A stretch of DNA of 19,755 nt, from contig MU617190.1 of NCBI GenBank assembly GCA_025201705.1, positions 1 to 19,755 of the forward strand, read 5' to 3'. Both the position numbers and the translations under genes were made by a program. The DNA is from Dissophora ornata (lineage: Eukaryota; Mortierellomycota; Mortierellomycetes; Mortierellales; Mortierellaceae). How positions within the stretch are numbered: the first letter of the stretch is position 1; every line of letters starts with the position of its first letter. Under the pieces are notes generated by a model that saw nothing but the letters and a program-made list of their open reading frames with translations, ran no database searches and was not told the DNA's origin. Shown one piece after another: positions 10,139-18,417 of this stretch.

Positions 10139-10888
10139 ACGTTTACTTCAATTGCATATGATGAGAGTTCGGTCTATGTCAAGATGGAGAATTGATAAGA
10201 GAGCTTAAGGCGCTGACAAGGCTTTGTTTCTGATTCCCAACAACTTTCCTGGGGCTAGCCCGTAAAGGAGTTATATTGCAGCAAGTGCTCTCTGATCGAC
10301 TGCTCCCGGGAGAGGGATGGGTCCAACGAAATGGGAAACGGGACTGGCAACGTTCTTGGTCCTGATACGCCGAATGCATGCTTTGATAATTCAGGCACAC
10401 ACCAAAATTTCGTCTCTCTCTTTGTAATTTTTATTTCAAGTGCCCAACAACACCCATTCTTGCTTTCGGAGACCTCCCCCCTTTTGAAATGTTTGCGCTG
10501 CTCTGTCTTTTCCCTCCTGTTCCAGTTGCTCTTGCGTGCAGGAACATGAATGGACCGGACCGACAATGGAAAACAACGCGATAGGATCCCGCCAATATAG
10601 CCTGAAACCTTGTCTACACCTTTGTTTTGTCGATGGCGAACAAGGATGTGATCAAAAAGGACACTCGACTATTCGATGGACAAGGACGGATGTTCGGTGC
10701 GAAACACGCGAATAAAGGAAGGAAGGGAAAGGAACTTCCGGATCTCATTTTACGACTGTCAAGTTGCGAAAATGATCAAGGGAAGCAGGGATTTGTTATT
10801 GGCGGGATTCATTCTCCGATCAAAAGAAGTCCACAGTTTTTTGTGTTTTCTTTTTTGTCTTTGGACGGGCACTAAAATGGACCTTCAG

Positions 10889-10964
10889 TACGACGCAGAA
10901 AGGAAGGACCAAGAAGGGCGTCAAGGACATCAGCCAACTCAAGCTCAAACACAAGACTCTATAA
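10889..10964 (+). other. Exon-like segment: last exon of an unrecognised or decayed gene
   Basis: A plausible 3' splice site precedes this segment: a long T-rich tract, a CTAAAA branch-like motif at 10872 and CAG at 10886-10888. The downstream frame encodes a lysine-rich tail, QKGRTKKGVKDISQLKLKHK then TL and TAA, with coding-like codons (mostly AAG, CTC, GTC, GAC). No upstream exon could be joined with confidence. A second frame is open across 10876-11160, and that weakens the case. I do not recognise the protein. Confidence 0.2.
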
Positions 10965-11887
10965 GCCGTTGTTTGTATTTCACAGCAATGGATCGTTTTT
11001 CGACATCAGGCGGCGGTCAGAGATAATTGCATGGAGTGCAAAAGAACTTTTAAGAAAGTGGAGCCGATCATTGATCTCTATTAAAGTGAGCCTCTTTTTT
11101 TTTTTTGTTTTCCAAATGGTTGTTTCCACTTTACAGCGATGGCTCAGCAGACTAAGATGAGAAAAAGAGGATTGGTGGCATGCAGCGCGCTGCTTGGGGA
11201 GTAGCATGGACTAACAGAATTGAGTGTCATGCCGGATTAACCATTCTGGTGAGGCGCGCCTGTCATGGGGTTGTCCTACATACGCTTCAGGGGATGAAAG
11301 GGAATTGGTAATCTCGATCAACCAGAATCAAGGGGAACAAAATTGCCTCGCATGCTTTAATTGAGTCAGGAGTGAAGTATGGTTGACTTTCATGGGTGCA
11401 TGGATGAATGGTGATTGCCTTTGGGTAGCAAGTTGGGACGCGATTTTTTTTTCTTCCCTTTCCCGACGAGCGGTTGCTGCGAGAGCATTTGTTTCACTTT
11501 CGTAGTTTGCCACCAATTTTGCATGCACGGACTCGAGTTATGCTTCCATGGTTTCCTGCGCAGTCAACACTAGAATTTAATAGCTGGCTGGCTGTAGGCT
11601 CGAGTGCTGGTAAAAAAAAAAAAAACTTAACCTAAACAACTCATGTGCGGCAAAATATACTTCTTGACGACGCGTTGTCCATGGTGTACTGTCTCCTGCA
11701 CATCTCACGGCTGAGTCAGAATACTAGTGGTCGTTTCTCGTTTCCTGCTCAGGGCTTTCAAACGCATCACGATCAAGTAATGTTCTGCTGCTCTGTTCAC
11801 GTCCTCTATTCCCGAGAGAGAAACAAGATCTCTCGCTTTATATTCAGTGCCATCCAACTAAATAACGAAGATCTGCGTAGAGTATTT

Positions 11888-11989
11888 TCAAGCGCGCGAA
11901 GCAGGGTGAGACCGGCCCTCGACATCAAGCATCTTGAGGTCGTCAGTGGACAATTCAAGACCGATTTCCAATAGCTGCATGTGCTGATC
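11888..11989 (-). other. Exon-like segment: possible terminal exon of an unrecognised gene or pseudogene
   Basis: On the minus strand a strong acceptor (eight T then AG, 11991-11990) opens a 34-codon frame ending in TGA at 11890-11888. The peptide reads DQHMQLLEIGLELSTDDL, then KMLDVEGRSHPASRA. It looks protein-like (acidic and amphipathic, with mixed codons). The spacing LLEI-x3-L-[ST]-T and a later EG..HPA are weakly reminiscent of the small MOZART1/GIP1 gamma-tubulin-ring proteins, but the match is short and lacks their conserved C-terminus. I found no upstream exon with a start codon. Confidence 0.2.
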
Positions 11990-13323
11990 CTAAAAAAAAT
12001 TGCAAGAGCCATAGAATAAGAACGATGCGTGTGTCCTTGAAGAGTGTAGTCATTTCCTCCCAATGAGGAGAAGAACATGTTGGGGGCTTTTCAATTGTTC
12101 CTGCGTGGACTCGCCAATAAAAGACACACAGGAGTCATCTCACACGCGCGCGTCCATGCGAGCGGGATCTCAGGGATACATTTACAAAGTTTTTTGAAGA
12201 TGGCAACTCCTGCTGGATAGATCGAACCTTCAAGTCACCGACTGTCATTTACTTGGGGCTATGAAAGCAGGCACAGCCGCCGAGCAATGTATTTTCTATT
12301 TCGAAAATCTCTCTTGCTACAAGTAAGATAGTCTTGACACAACACTAAGGCTGCTCGCGATCAAAGATATTGCATCCTCAAGTCTATGGGAACAGATATT
12401 TACCGCAGCCAATCCCTTTCTCTCTCGTGTTTGATGTGTTTTGCACGGACTAAAGATATGTCTGAGGTGGCACGGAGCTTACGCTTTTGCATTCTTGAAA
12501 GGATGTTAAAGTATGTGGACTCTGTCCTAAATGCGGAGCACTGGCTTGGTAAAGTTTAAGGTATCATTCAACATATGCAAAGACACCACTGAGACGATTT
12601 TATGGACAAGAGTGCCGTAACCAGGTCGTGTTCGATAGAGGACCTAGACCGACCCTATATTTTTGTCTTAGGAATTGTCCCATTATCTCTTTTGCCTGTT
12701 TGTCATTTGCAAAGCAACAGGAGTGGGCTGTGCACAGAAGGTTCAACGCAAGGACGATATTCAACGCGTGGTGTATTCCTCCTCCAGCTTGTGCGTCTCT
12801 TATCTGTCCCTCGTCTCGTGCGACTCGTGCCTGTGCCAGTTTCCGGAAATTAGCGCAAAAAAATGTCCAGCTGCTCGTCCGAGATCCCTATTTGGAGAAA
12901 CTGTTTAAAAAAAAACAGCCCAGCACGACGCACTTTTTGTTGGCGATGACGATATTGACGGTGAGCGACAGCAAATAACGACAGGTGTGTCCCGGGGTGG
13001 AGTATTTATGGCACTCTGTTGGCTTGGTCAGGTCCTCCCCGCCTCGAAATGGCTCGAAATGGTGTATATTTTAGAGTTGTCTGTTGCATGAATGATATTC
13101 CTGGGATATGCAGTGCACCTTCCAAGTGTACATGGATGCACAGTAACAAAAGAGAAGCGTGCTCACCACCTTTTTTTTCGTTCTTCTCAATTCGCTGGAA
13201 AACTGTCCATCTGCCTCAATTCTTCATTCTTCATTCTTCTCATTCACACCTTCTTGTCCATCTCTGTTTTCCAGATCAGCCAAAAGAAAAAGAAAAAAAA
13301 AGTTAGATAATAAGAAAAAAGCG

Positions 13324-16209
13324 ATGGGTGATTCAGCAACAGCCCCCCAGGTTCAGACACCAACGATTCTCCAAGACGACCTGCCCCTCACCTCAACGCT
13401 GTCCTTCGAGGGTGGCGGCGACAGCAGCGGCGCATCGGCCATGATGGACTCGAACCCACCCTCCGTCCTCACCGACACACTCTCGTCCTTCTCCTCGGGA
13501 AACTCCAGCAACTATCTCAGTACCGGCAACACCAACAACAACAGTCTGTCGACGATCCCGCCCGCAGCCTCAGCCTCGACCTCGAGACGGAACTCGATGC
13601 AGTTGACACAGCCTGTCGAGGTCCGAGAAACACTGGACGCTTCCGTCCGAGAGAACGCAGATGGGTTCCGTCAACTGATGCAATACACCCTCAAGGGCGA
13701 GATTGGGAAGGGCGCCTTTGGAAAAGTCCATTTGGCAGTTGATGAGAATACGGGCGTGGGATATGTATGTCCGCCTTTTTTTTTCACACCCATTGTCGCA
13801 CACTTGAGTAGTGTTTTTTTTCACGCCATCTTTTTTTTGTGTTTTTGTGTTTATTGCGTTTCTCCGTCAGAAGGCAGAACTGAAAAAGATGCGTCTTTGT
13901 TGACAACAATTGAAGATCATGAACGTTTGTGCTAAAACCTTTTTTATTTTTATTTCTTTCTCCTTCGACAACTCGCTCCTCTATGTTTGTCTGTAGGCTG
14001 TTAAAGAGTTTAGCAAGTCCAAGCTGAGGAAGAAGGAAAAGGCCAATCTGTTCAAGCTGGGTCCTCGTGGACGAGGTCGTGGCCGGAGAGGTCCGGAGGC
14101 ACCTAGTCCCGCCAGCGACTCGTCACCTTTGGATCCGATCCGTGGAGAAGTTGCCATCTTGAAGAAGCTGCATCACCCCAACATTGTCAAGCTGTACGAA
14201 GTGCTGGATGACGCGTCAAATGATTCGATGTATATGGGTATGGGCCTTTGGAAAACGACACTAAAATGGACCGTGTGTGTGTGTGTGTGTGTGTACTTTT
14301 TCCGCCCTGTTTTTATTTGTAACTAACAGCTCCCGAAACCAAATCCTGATTATAGTCTTTGAATGGTGCGAGAAGGGAGTGTTGATGCCAGTGTCGTTGA
14401 CAGAGAAGTACGAGAACGTCTTTAAGGATGAAGAATGTCGTGATATCTTTCAGCAGATGATCCTTGGAATTGAATACCGTAAGAATACGCAAGAATACGC
14501 ACGCACTTTTTTCTATCCCTGTCTGTATTTTTTTTTCTTGGTTGGTCGACTAGCCTTCCTAACCATCAACAATCCTTTGAACTAGTCCACGAGCACGACA
14601 TTATCCATCGCGACATCAAGCCCGATAACTTGCTGCGCTCAAGGGACGACATTGTCAAAATCGTCGATTTTGGTGTGTCAGAGATGTTTGACAAGAAGGG
14701 CGATGACATGACCAGGAAATCCGCTGGAAGTCCTGCATTTATGGCTCCTGAACTCTGTCGCCCCGATCATGGCGAGGTCTCTGGACGGGCTACGGATGTG
14801 TGGTCGATGGGCGTGACGCTGTACTGTCTGCGATATGGTCGTTTGCCATATGTCTCGGAATCGATCCTGGAGATGCAACGGGTGATCAGGGAGGACGACT
14901 TTGTGTTGCCGCCGGATGAGACGGATCCCCGGTTTGTGGAGCTGATCGGGAGGTTGCTTGAGAAGGATCCAGCCAAGCGTATCACAATCGACCAGATGAG
15001 GGTAAGTGGTGAGAGTGTGGGCCTTTTTGTTGGATATTTAATATCCGACTAAAGGGATCCTTTTAATTGTGTGCAATGTGGCGATTCTAATCTGTTTTTG
15101 TTTTTCTCCCCCCTTTTCTCCTCGTTCCGAAGAATGACCCTTGGGTGACCAACGATGGCCAGGCCCCATTAATCAGTAAGGAAGAGAACACCGCCAACGC
15201 TGTCACTGAGCTCACTGAGGAGGATCTCCGCGGCGCCTTTAGGAAATTCAACGGCGTGGCGACAATTGTAAGTCTCACATGGCATCGTTCTCCCCGTCCA
15301 TTCATCCATTCATCACTCCAATGGAATTTGTGCTCATCGATTTTATGATTGTGTGTTTTTCATTAGCTCAAGGCCGTTGTCAAGTTCAAGCGTGGCATCA
15401 AGAGTCCAACACGTGCGTCTGTCGCATCTCCTACTCTTTCTTCTCTTTCTTCTCCCGAGGACCAACAAGGAGGCGCTCTTAGCGAGGTGGAGAAGATGCA
15501 GGATGCAGATGAACAAGGGATTGCTAGCATTGCACAGATTCTTGGAACTAAGAATGGCACGGAGCCCAAGCTAGAGAGTTTGGAGGGCACATTGGGTCAC
15601 GTCTCATTGGAGGATGATGTCAAGACAAATGAAGCCCAGGAACAGCAGAAGAAAGTAGAAGCAGCGGTCGCCGCCGCCGCCGCAGTCACGGCCGCCACAG
15701 CGCCAGAGGTACCAATAGCGGAGACGACCTCGGAGAGGAATGAGGCTGGAGATGTCAAGGTGGAGGCAAAGGAAAGGGAAGAGAGAGAGCCGGAGGGCTA
15801 TCAGACGTGCGATATGGAGACCGGTTTGTGTTACTGGGTTCCTGCCAAGAAGGCGAGCCCCACACCACCGGCCGACAAGGAGCCAGTTAAGGAGGAGGAG
15901 CCGGTTAAGGAGGAGCCGGTTAAAGAGGAGCCAGTTAAGGAGGAGGAGCAGGTTTCAGCAGAGAAAGAGAAAGAGCCGGAGGGTTATCAGATATGCGACA
16001 TGGAGACCGGTTTGTGTTACTGGGTTCCTACCAAGAAGGACAAAACCACAACACCGGCCGATCCTGTAGACCAAGTTCCTGCGCGCTCGTCGACACCACC
16101 ACCACCAGCATCAGCAGCATCTGATCCTGCGCGGACCTTGGCTCCCGGACCACGGTTGGTCGGCAAGTTGTCGCGAGAACGGTTTGCGATGTTTGAAAAG
16201 AAAGACTAG
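13324..16209 (+). CDS. Ca2+/calmodulin-dependent protein kinase kinase (CaMKK/Ssp1 type; 6 exons, 732 aa)
   Basis: Exons are 13324-13764, 13997-14237, 14356-14478, 14586-15001, 15133-15267 and 15367-16209; all junctions are GT-AG and phase-consistent. CaMKK family kinases phosphorylate AMPK/Snf1- and CaMK-type kinases. The N-terminal 115 residues are Ser/Thr/Asn-rich with an R-R-N-S site (S91). The kinase domain runs about 121-415: P-loop G128-x-G130-x2-G133, K150 in YAVK, E198, HRD with D278 and N283, DFG D296 and APE 322-324. Between K150 and E198 lies an Arg/Gly/Pro-rich insert (about 169-194), the family's hallmark RP insert. Residues 436-466 match the CaMKK autoinhibitory/calmodulin-binding region, ending in a basic helix (ILKAVVKFKRGIK). 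The acidic tail carries poly-Ala, PVKEE repeats and a duplicated 22-residue module. The yeast counterparts are Sak1, Tos3 and Elm1. A pyrimidine-rich acceptor-like site at 13274 may end a 5'-UTR intron. Confidence 0.95.
14273..14294. repeat. (GT)11 microsatellite inside intron 2 of the kinase gene
   Basis: Eleven uninterrupted GT units lie 36 bp after the 5' splice site at 14238. Each unit resembles a donor dinucleotide, and the tract is likely length-polymorphic. Confidence 0.9.
14481..14500. repeat. Tandem 10-bp duplication at a 5' splice site
   Basis: AAGAATACGC occurs twice in tandem, starting at the third base of kinase intron 3. The first copy forms part of the GTAAGA donor; the second is preceded by GC and so would be at best a weak GC-type donor. 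Confidence 0.85.
15787..15852 (+). repeat. Copy 1 of a 22-residue Cys/Tyr/Trp module in the kinase tail
   Basis: It encodes kinase residues 593-614: EPEGYQTC, then DMETGLCYWVPAKK. By eye this copy differs from copy 2 at five of 66 bases, giving two amino-acid changes (T/I and A/T). The high DNA identity indicates recent duplication, conversion or strong constraint. Confidence 0.95.
15880..15954 (+). repeat. Tandem PVKEE(E) repeats in the kinase tail
   Basis: Four PVKEE or PVKEEE units (about residues 624-648) separate the two 22-residue modules. The DNA units, GAGCCGGTTAAGGAG and close variants, are nearly identical. This suggests slippage expansion of a highly charged spacer, probably disordered. 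Confidence 0.9.
15973..16038 (+). repeat. Copy 2 of the 22-residue Cys/Tyr/Trp module
   Basis: It encodes kinase residues 655-676: EPEGYQIC, then DMETGLCYWVPTKK. It follows the PVKEE spacer and precedes a Pro/Ala-rich stretch and the basic C-terminal end of the protein. Confidence 0.95.
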
Positions 16210-16244
16210 GACCAGATTCTTTTAGAATCCGCTCTGTTTGTTTG

Positions 16245-16250
16245 AATAAA
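16245..16250 (+). terminator. AATAAA polyadenylation signal of the kinase gene
   Basis: AATAAA lies 36 nt after the TAG at 16207-16209 on the same strand, within A/T-rich DNA, in the 434-bp convergent gap shared with the phosphoglycerate dehydrogenase gene. Confidence 0.5.
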
Positions 16251-16292
16251 TCACCAAAAAGCAAACGTTTTTTTCTTAAACATGTGTTTTTT

Positions 16293-16314
16293 CACAGCAA
16301 TATTTATTGCTGTG
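16293..16314. terminator. Perfect 10-bp inverted repeat in the convergent intergenic gap
   Basis: CACAGCAATA and TATTGCTGTG are exact reverse complements separated by TT, so RNA from either strand could fold into a hairpin. The core includes TTTATT, which is AATAAA for the minus-strand gene. A role in 3' end formation for both converging genes is inference. Confidence 0.5.
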
Positions 16315-16633
16315 CGTGTTGTTATTATGGGAACAAAAAAAAGAGGAAGATCTACAATACATGTGTGGGTTAAGCCACGCGGCTATCACTAATGGACAGA
16401 AATGATAATAATGCAAAAGTTTGGAAAAATAGAGTGGAACAGGTAAAAGAAAAAGAGGACTATATGCAATGGTATGAAGGTGGGGGGTGTTTTGGAGTTG
16501 AATCTCGCGGCTTAAAGAGCTATGTTTTCTTTCCTCTCTCTTGCGTTGCGCGGGGGTTGGTGAAAAGCGTTGAAGCTTTCTTGTACGTAGAGTAGATCTC
16601 TCCTTTTTTTTTTAGTGGTCCGTTATCGAAGGC

Positions 16634-16653
16634 CTTGTATTTTTTAATACAAG
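16634..16653. repeat. Perfect 8-bp inverted repeat spanning the PGDH stop codon
   Basis: CTTGTATT and AATACAAG are exact reverse complements with a four-base T loop. In the minus-strand mRNA the stem covers the last sense codons and the TAA, with a four-A loop. It might influence termination or mRNA stability; chance occurrence in A/T-rich DNA is also possible. Confidence 0.6.
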
Positions 16654-18417
16654 ACGCGGGTGATAACGTTGGTGGGGGTCTCGCTGACACGTCTGTAGAT
16701 ATCCTGAATCTGCTCGGGGGTCACGTCCGAGATATCTGCCATCAGGTAAGCGATCTTGCCCTTCGAGTCCGAGAACTGCTTGTCCACGTTATGATCCGCC
16801 AAAATGTCTGTGATCTGGCGCAAAACTCCAGGCACGTTCAAATGGGTGTAGCACAGACGGATCGAGTTCTCCTCATCGCGAATCGCACGCAGGTCGACCT
16901 CTGGGTAGTTGACCGCTCCGATCGAAGTGCCGTAGTTGATGAACTTGATCAACGCCTGCGACACCTCCACACCGATCATCGACTGGGCCTCCTCGGTCGA
17001 TCCACCAATATGGGGGGTCAGAAGTGTGTTGGGGCATCCGATCAACTCCGACTCGAAGAACTTGCCGTTGGCAGCGGGCTCCTTGGGGAAGACATCGACA
17101 GCAGCGCCGCCGAGGTGGCCGGAGCGGAGGGCCTTGGCCAGGGCAGGGATCTGGACGATGGTGCCGCGGGAGGCGTTGATGAGGAAAGAGCCCTGCTTCA
17201 TCTTGTTGAGCTCGTACTCGCCAATCATGTTCTTGGTCTCCTCGGTCTCGGGGACGTGAAGAGTCACAAAGTCGGAGACCTCGAGGAGCTCATCGAGCGA
17301 GGCGACCTGCTTGCTGGTGCCGAGAGGCATCAGGGGGACGACGTCGTGGAAGTAGACGCGCATACCCATGGACTCTGCGAGAACCGAGAGCTGCGATCCG
17401 ATATGACCATATCCAACAATTCCTATTGAAGCGAGAATGGAGAGGCGAGGCGGGCATTAGTGAATATTGTCTGTGCTTTTTCTCATTTGATCGGCGCATA
17501 GATTTCTTTGTTATTGTCGATGTTCCTTACCAAGGGCCTTGCCACGGATCTCGTAGCAGTTGGCTGAAACCTTGGACCAGATGCCCTGGTGCATCTCAAT
17601 GTTACGGTCGCCCAACTGTCTCGACAACAGCACAATCTCCGCGATGACCAACTCAGCGACGGATCTCGAGTTTGAGAAGGGTGAGTTGAAGACCGCAATA
17701 CCCTTCTGCGAGGCATATTCCAGATCGACTTGGTTGGTTCCGATACAGAAGCATCCAATCACACCGAGCTTCTCGGCGGCGTCGAGGATCTTCTTTGTCA
17801 GCTTGGTCTTGGATCGAATACCGACGCAGTGGACATCGCGGATCTTCTCGATCAAGACATCCTCAGCTAATGCCTTGGCGTGAGTCTCGACCTGTTGGTG
17901 CGAAGGAGCGAAGGATATGTGGCCGAGAATTAGTATTGTGTTGGAACAACAAATAAGAATATGATGATGTCGAATGTCTCATCCATCCATGTGTGTTCGG
18001 GTAAGACTTTGTTGTGTTGTTTAGTCGTTTTCAATCTGCACACCCCTCCTCCTTTCCTATGTCATTGCTGTCCCCCATTACATTATCACACTCAAGTGGA
18101 AGATACATGAGCATGCAATTGAGGCCTTTGTGTTTTTGTTTTTGTTTGTTTTTGTTTTTTTTTTTTTTTTTTTTTCTGATGTGCGATTCGATAAGCATAT
18201 GTGAATGGACTGTTACCTGATAACCCTGTGCACGCAGTGCAGAGACAGCGGTCTCGTTAATATTCTCAAGCAACAAGATCTTGATGTTGGCAGTGTTGAA
18301 TGGCTTTAAGATCTTGACCCTGGTCGATCCGCTGGCGGTGTTATTGTCGGAGACATTTGCGGGTGTGCTGGCTGCAGGTGCAGCAGTCTGTTGCTGTTGT
18401 GGGGTGGTGGCAGGCAT
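16644..18417 (-). CDS. SER3/SER33-like: D-3-phosphoglycerate dehydrogenase, SER3/SER33 type with ACT domain (3 exons, 446 aa)
   Basis: In transcription order the exons are 18417-18217, 17891-17531 and 17422-16644, with GT-AG junctions and phases 0 then 1. The enzyme oxidises 3-phosphoglycerate with NAD+ in the first committed step of serine synthesis, in the cytosol. A disordered Ala/Pro/Gln/Thr-rich stretch (about 1-35) precedes the substrate-binding domain. The NAD loop is GYGHIG (191-196). The catalytic R273 (NASRG), E302 (DVFPKEP) and H325 (TPHIGGST) are present. An ACT domain (about 376-446) ends in RVLY. In the serine site the His and Asn of HLN (381, 383) match E. coli SerA, but the later Asn (SerA N364) aligns with a different residue in DHNVDKQFSDS, the arrangement I know from fungal enzymes. 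E. coli SerA is 410 aa and yeast Ser3 469 aa, so this is full length. The start at 18417 is the only ATG before the conserved region. Confidence 0.96.
18155..18175 (-). repeat. Homopolymer run of 21 T (plus strand) in PGDH intron 1
   Basis: The run lies 42 bp downstream of the 5' splice site in the minus-strand transcript, where it is read as A21, so it is not the polypyrimidine tract. It is flanked by TTTTTG repeats and is probably length-variable. Confidence 0.8.

Larger units (their letters stand above)
8393..13323. other. 4.9-kb gap between divergent genes, without a confident gene
   Basis: This gap separates the diverging citrate synthase and CaMKK genes and must hold both promoters. 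I examined six frames and found no domain, no tRNA arms, no recognisable transposon motif and no terminal repeats. It contains A/T runs (16 A at 8501-8516, 18 T at 10121-10138), a CT repeat at 8809-8822, and two short exon-like segments reported separately. Several open frames of 70-125 codons exist but overlap one another on both strands without coding-type codon bias. Confidence 0.5.

Noticed and set aside
11712..11718. TGAGTCA Gcn4/AP-1-like sites (also near 1723 and 11364)
   Set aside because: About two to three such sites are expected by chance in a window of this size, and none lies near the amino-acid biosynthesis gene's promoter.
12215..12245. GGTTCGATC on the minus strand, resembling a tRNA B-box
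   Set aside because: The flanking bases cannot pair to form a T stem, and no A-box, anticodon arm or acceptor stem is found. Similar GTTCRA hits near 185, 12630, 12728, 18960 and 19220 failed the same test.
12628..12978. 116-codon plus-strand frame upstream of the kinase gene
   Set aside because: It has no recognisable motif, overlaps two other open frames of similar length, lacks coding-type codon bias and lies where the kinase promoter is expected.
15410..15480. Possible extra intron in kinase exon 6, starting at a GTGCGT and ending after a C/T-rich tract
   Set aside because: The continuous reading stays in frame and gives a plausible Ser/Pro-rich linker; the putative intron would be only about 60 bp, shorter than any other in the window.
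16028..16264. Minus-strand frame opposite the kinase C-terminus
   Set aside because: It is antisense to the coding tail that includes module copy 2 and has no independent support.
16635..17429. A 264-codon open frame on the plus strand opposite the PGDH last exon
   Set aside because: The minus strand encodes conserved catalytic and ACT-domain residues of D-3-phosphoglycerate dehydrogenase; the opposite frame has no recognisable motif and mirrors its codon bias.
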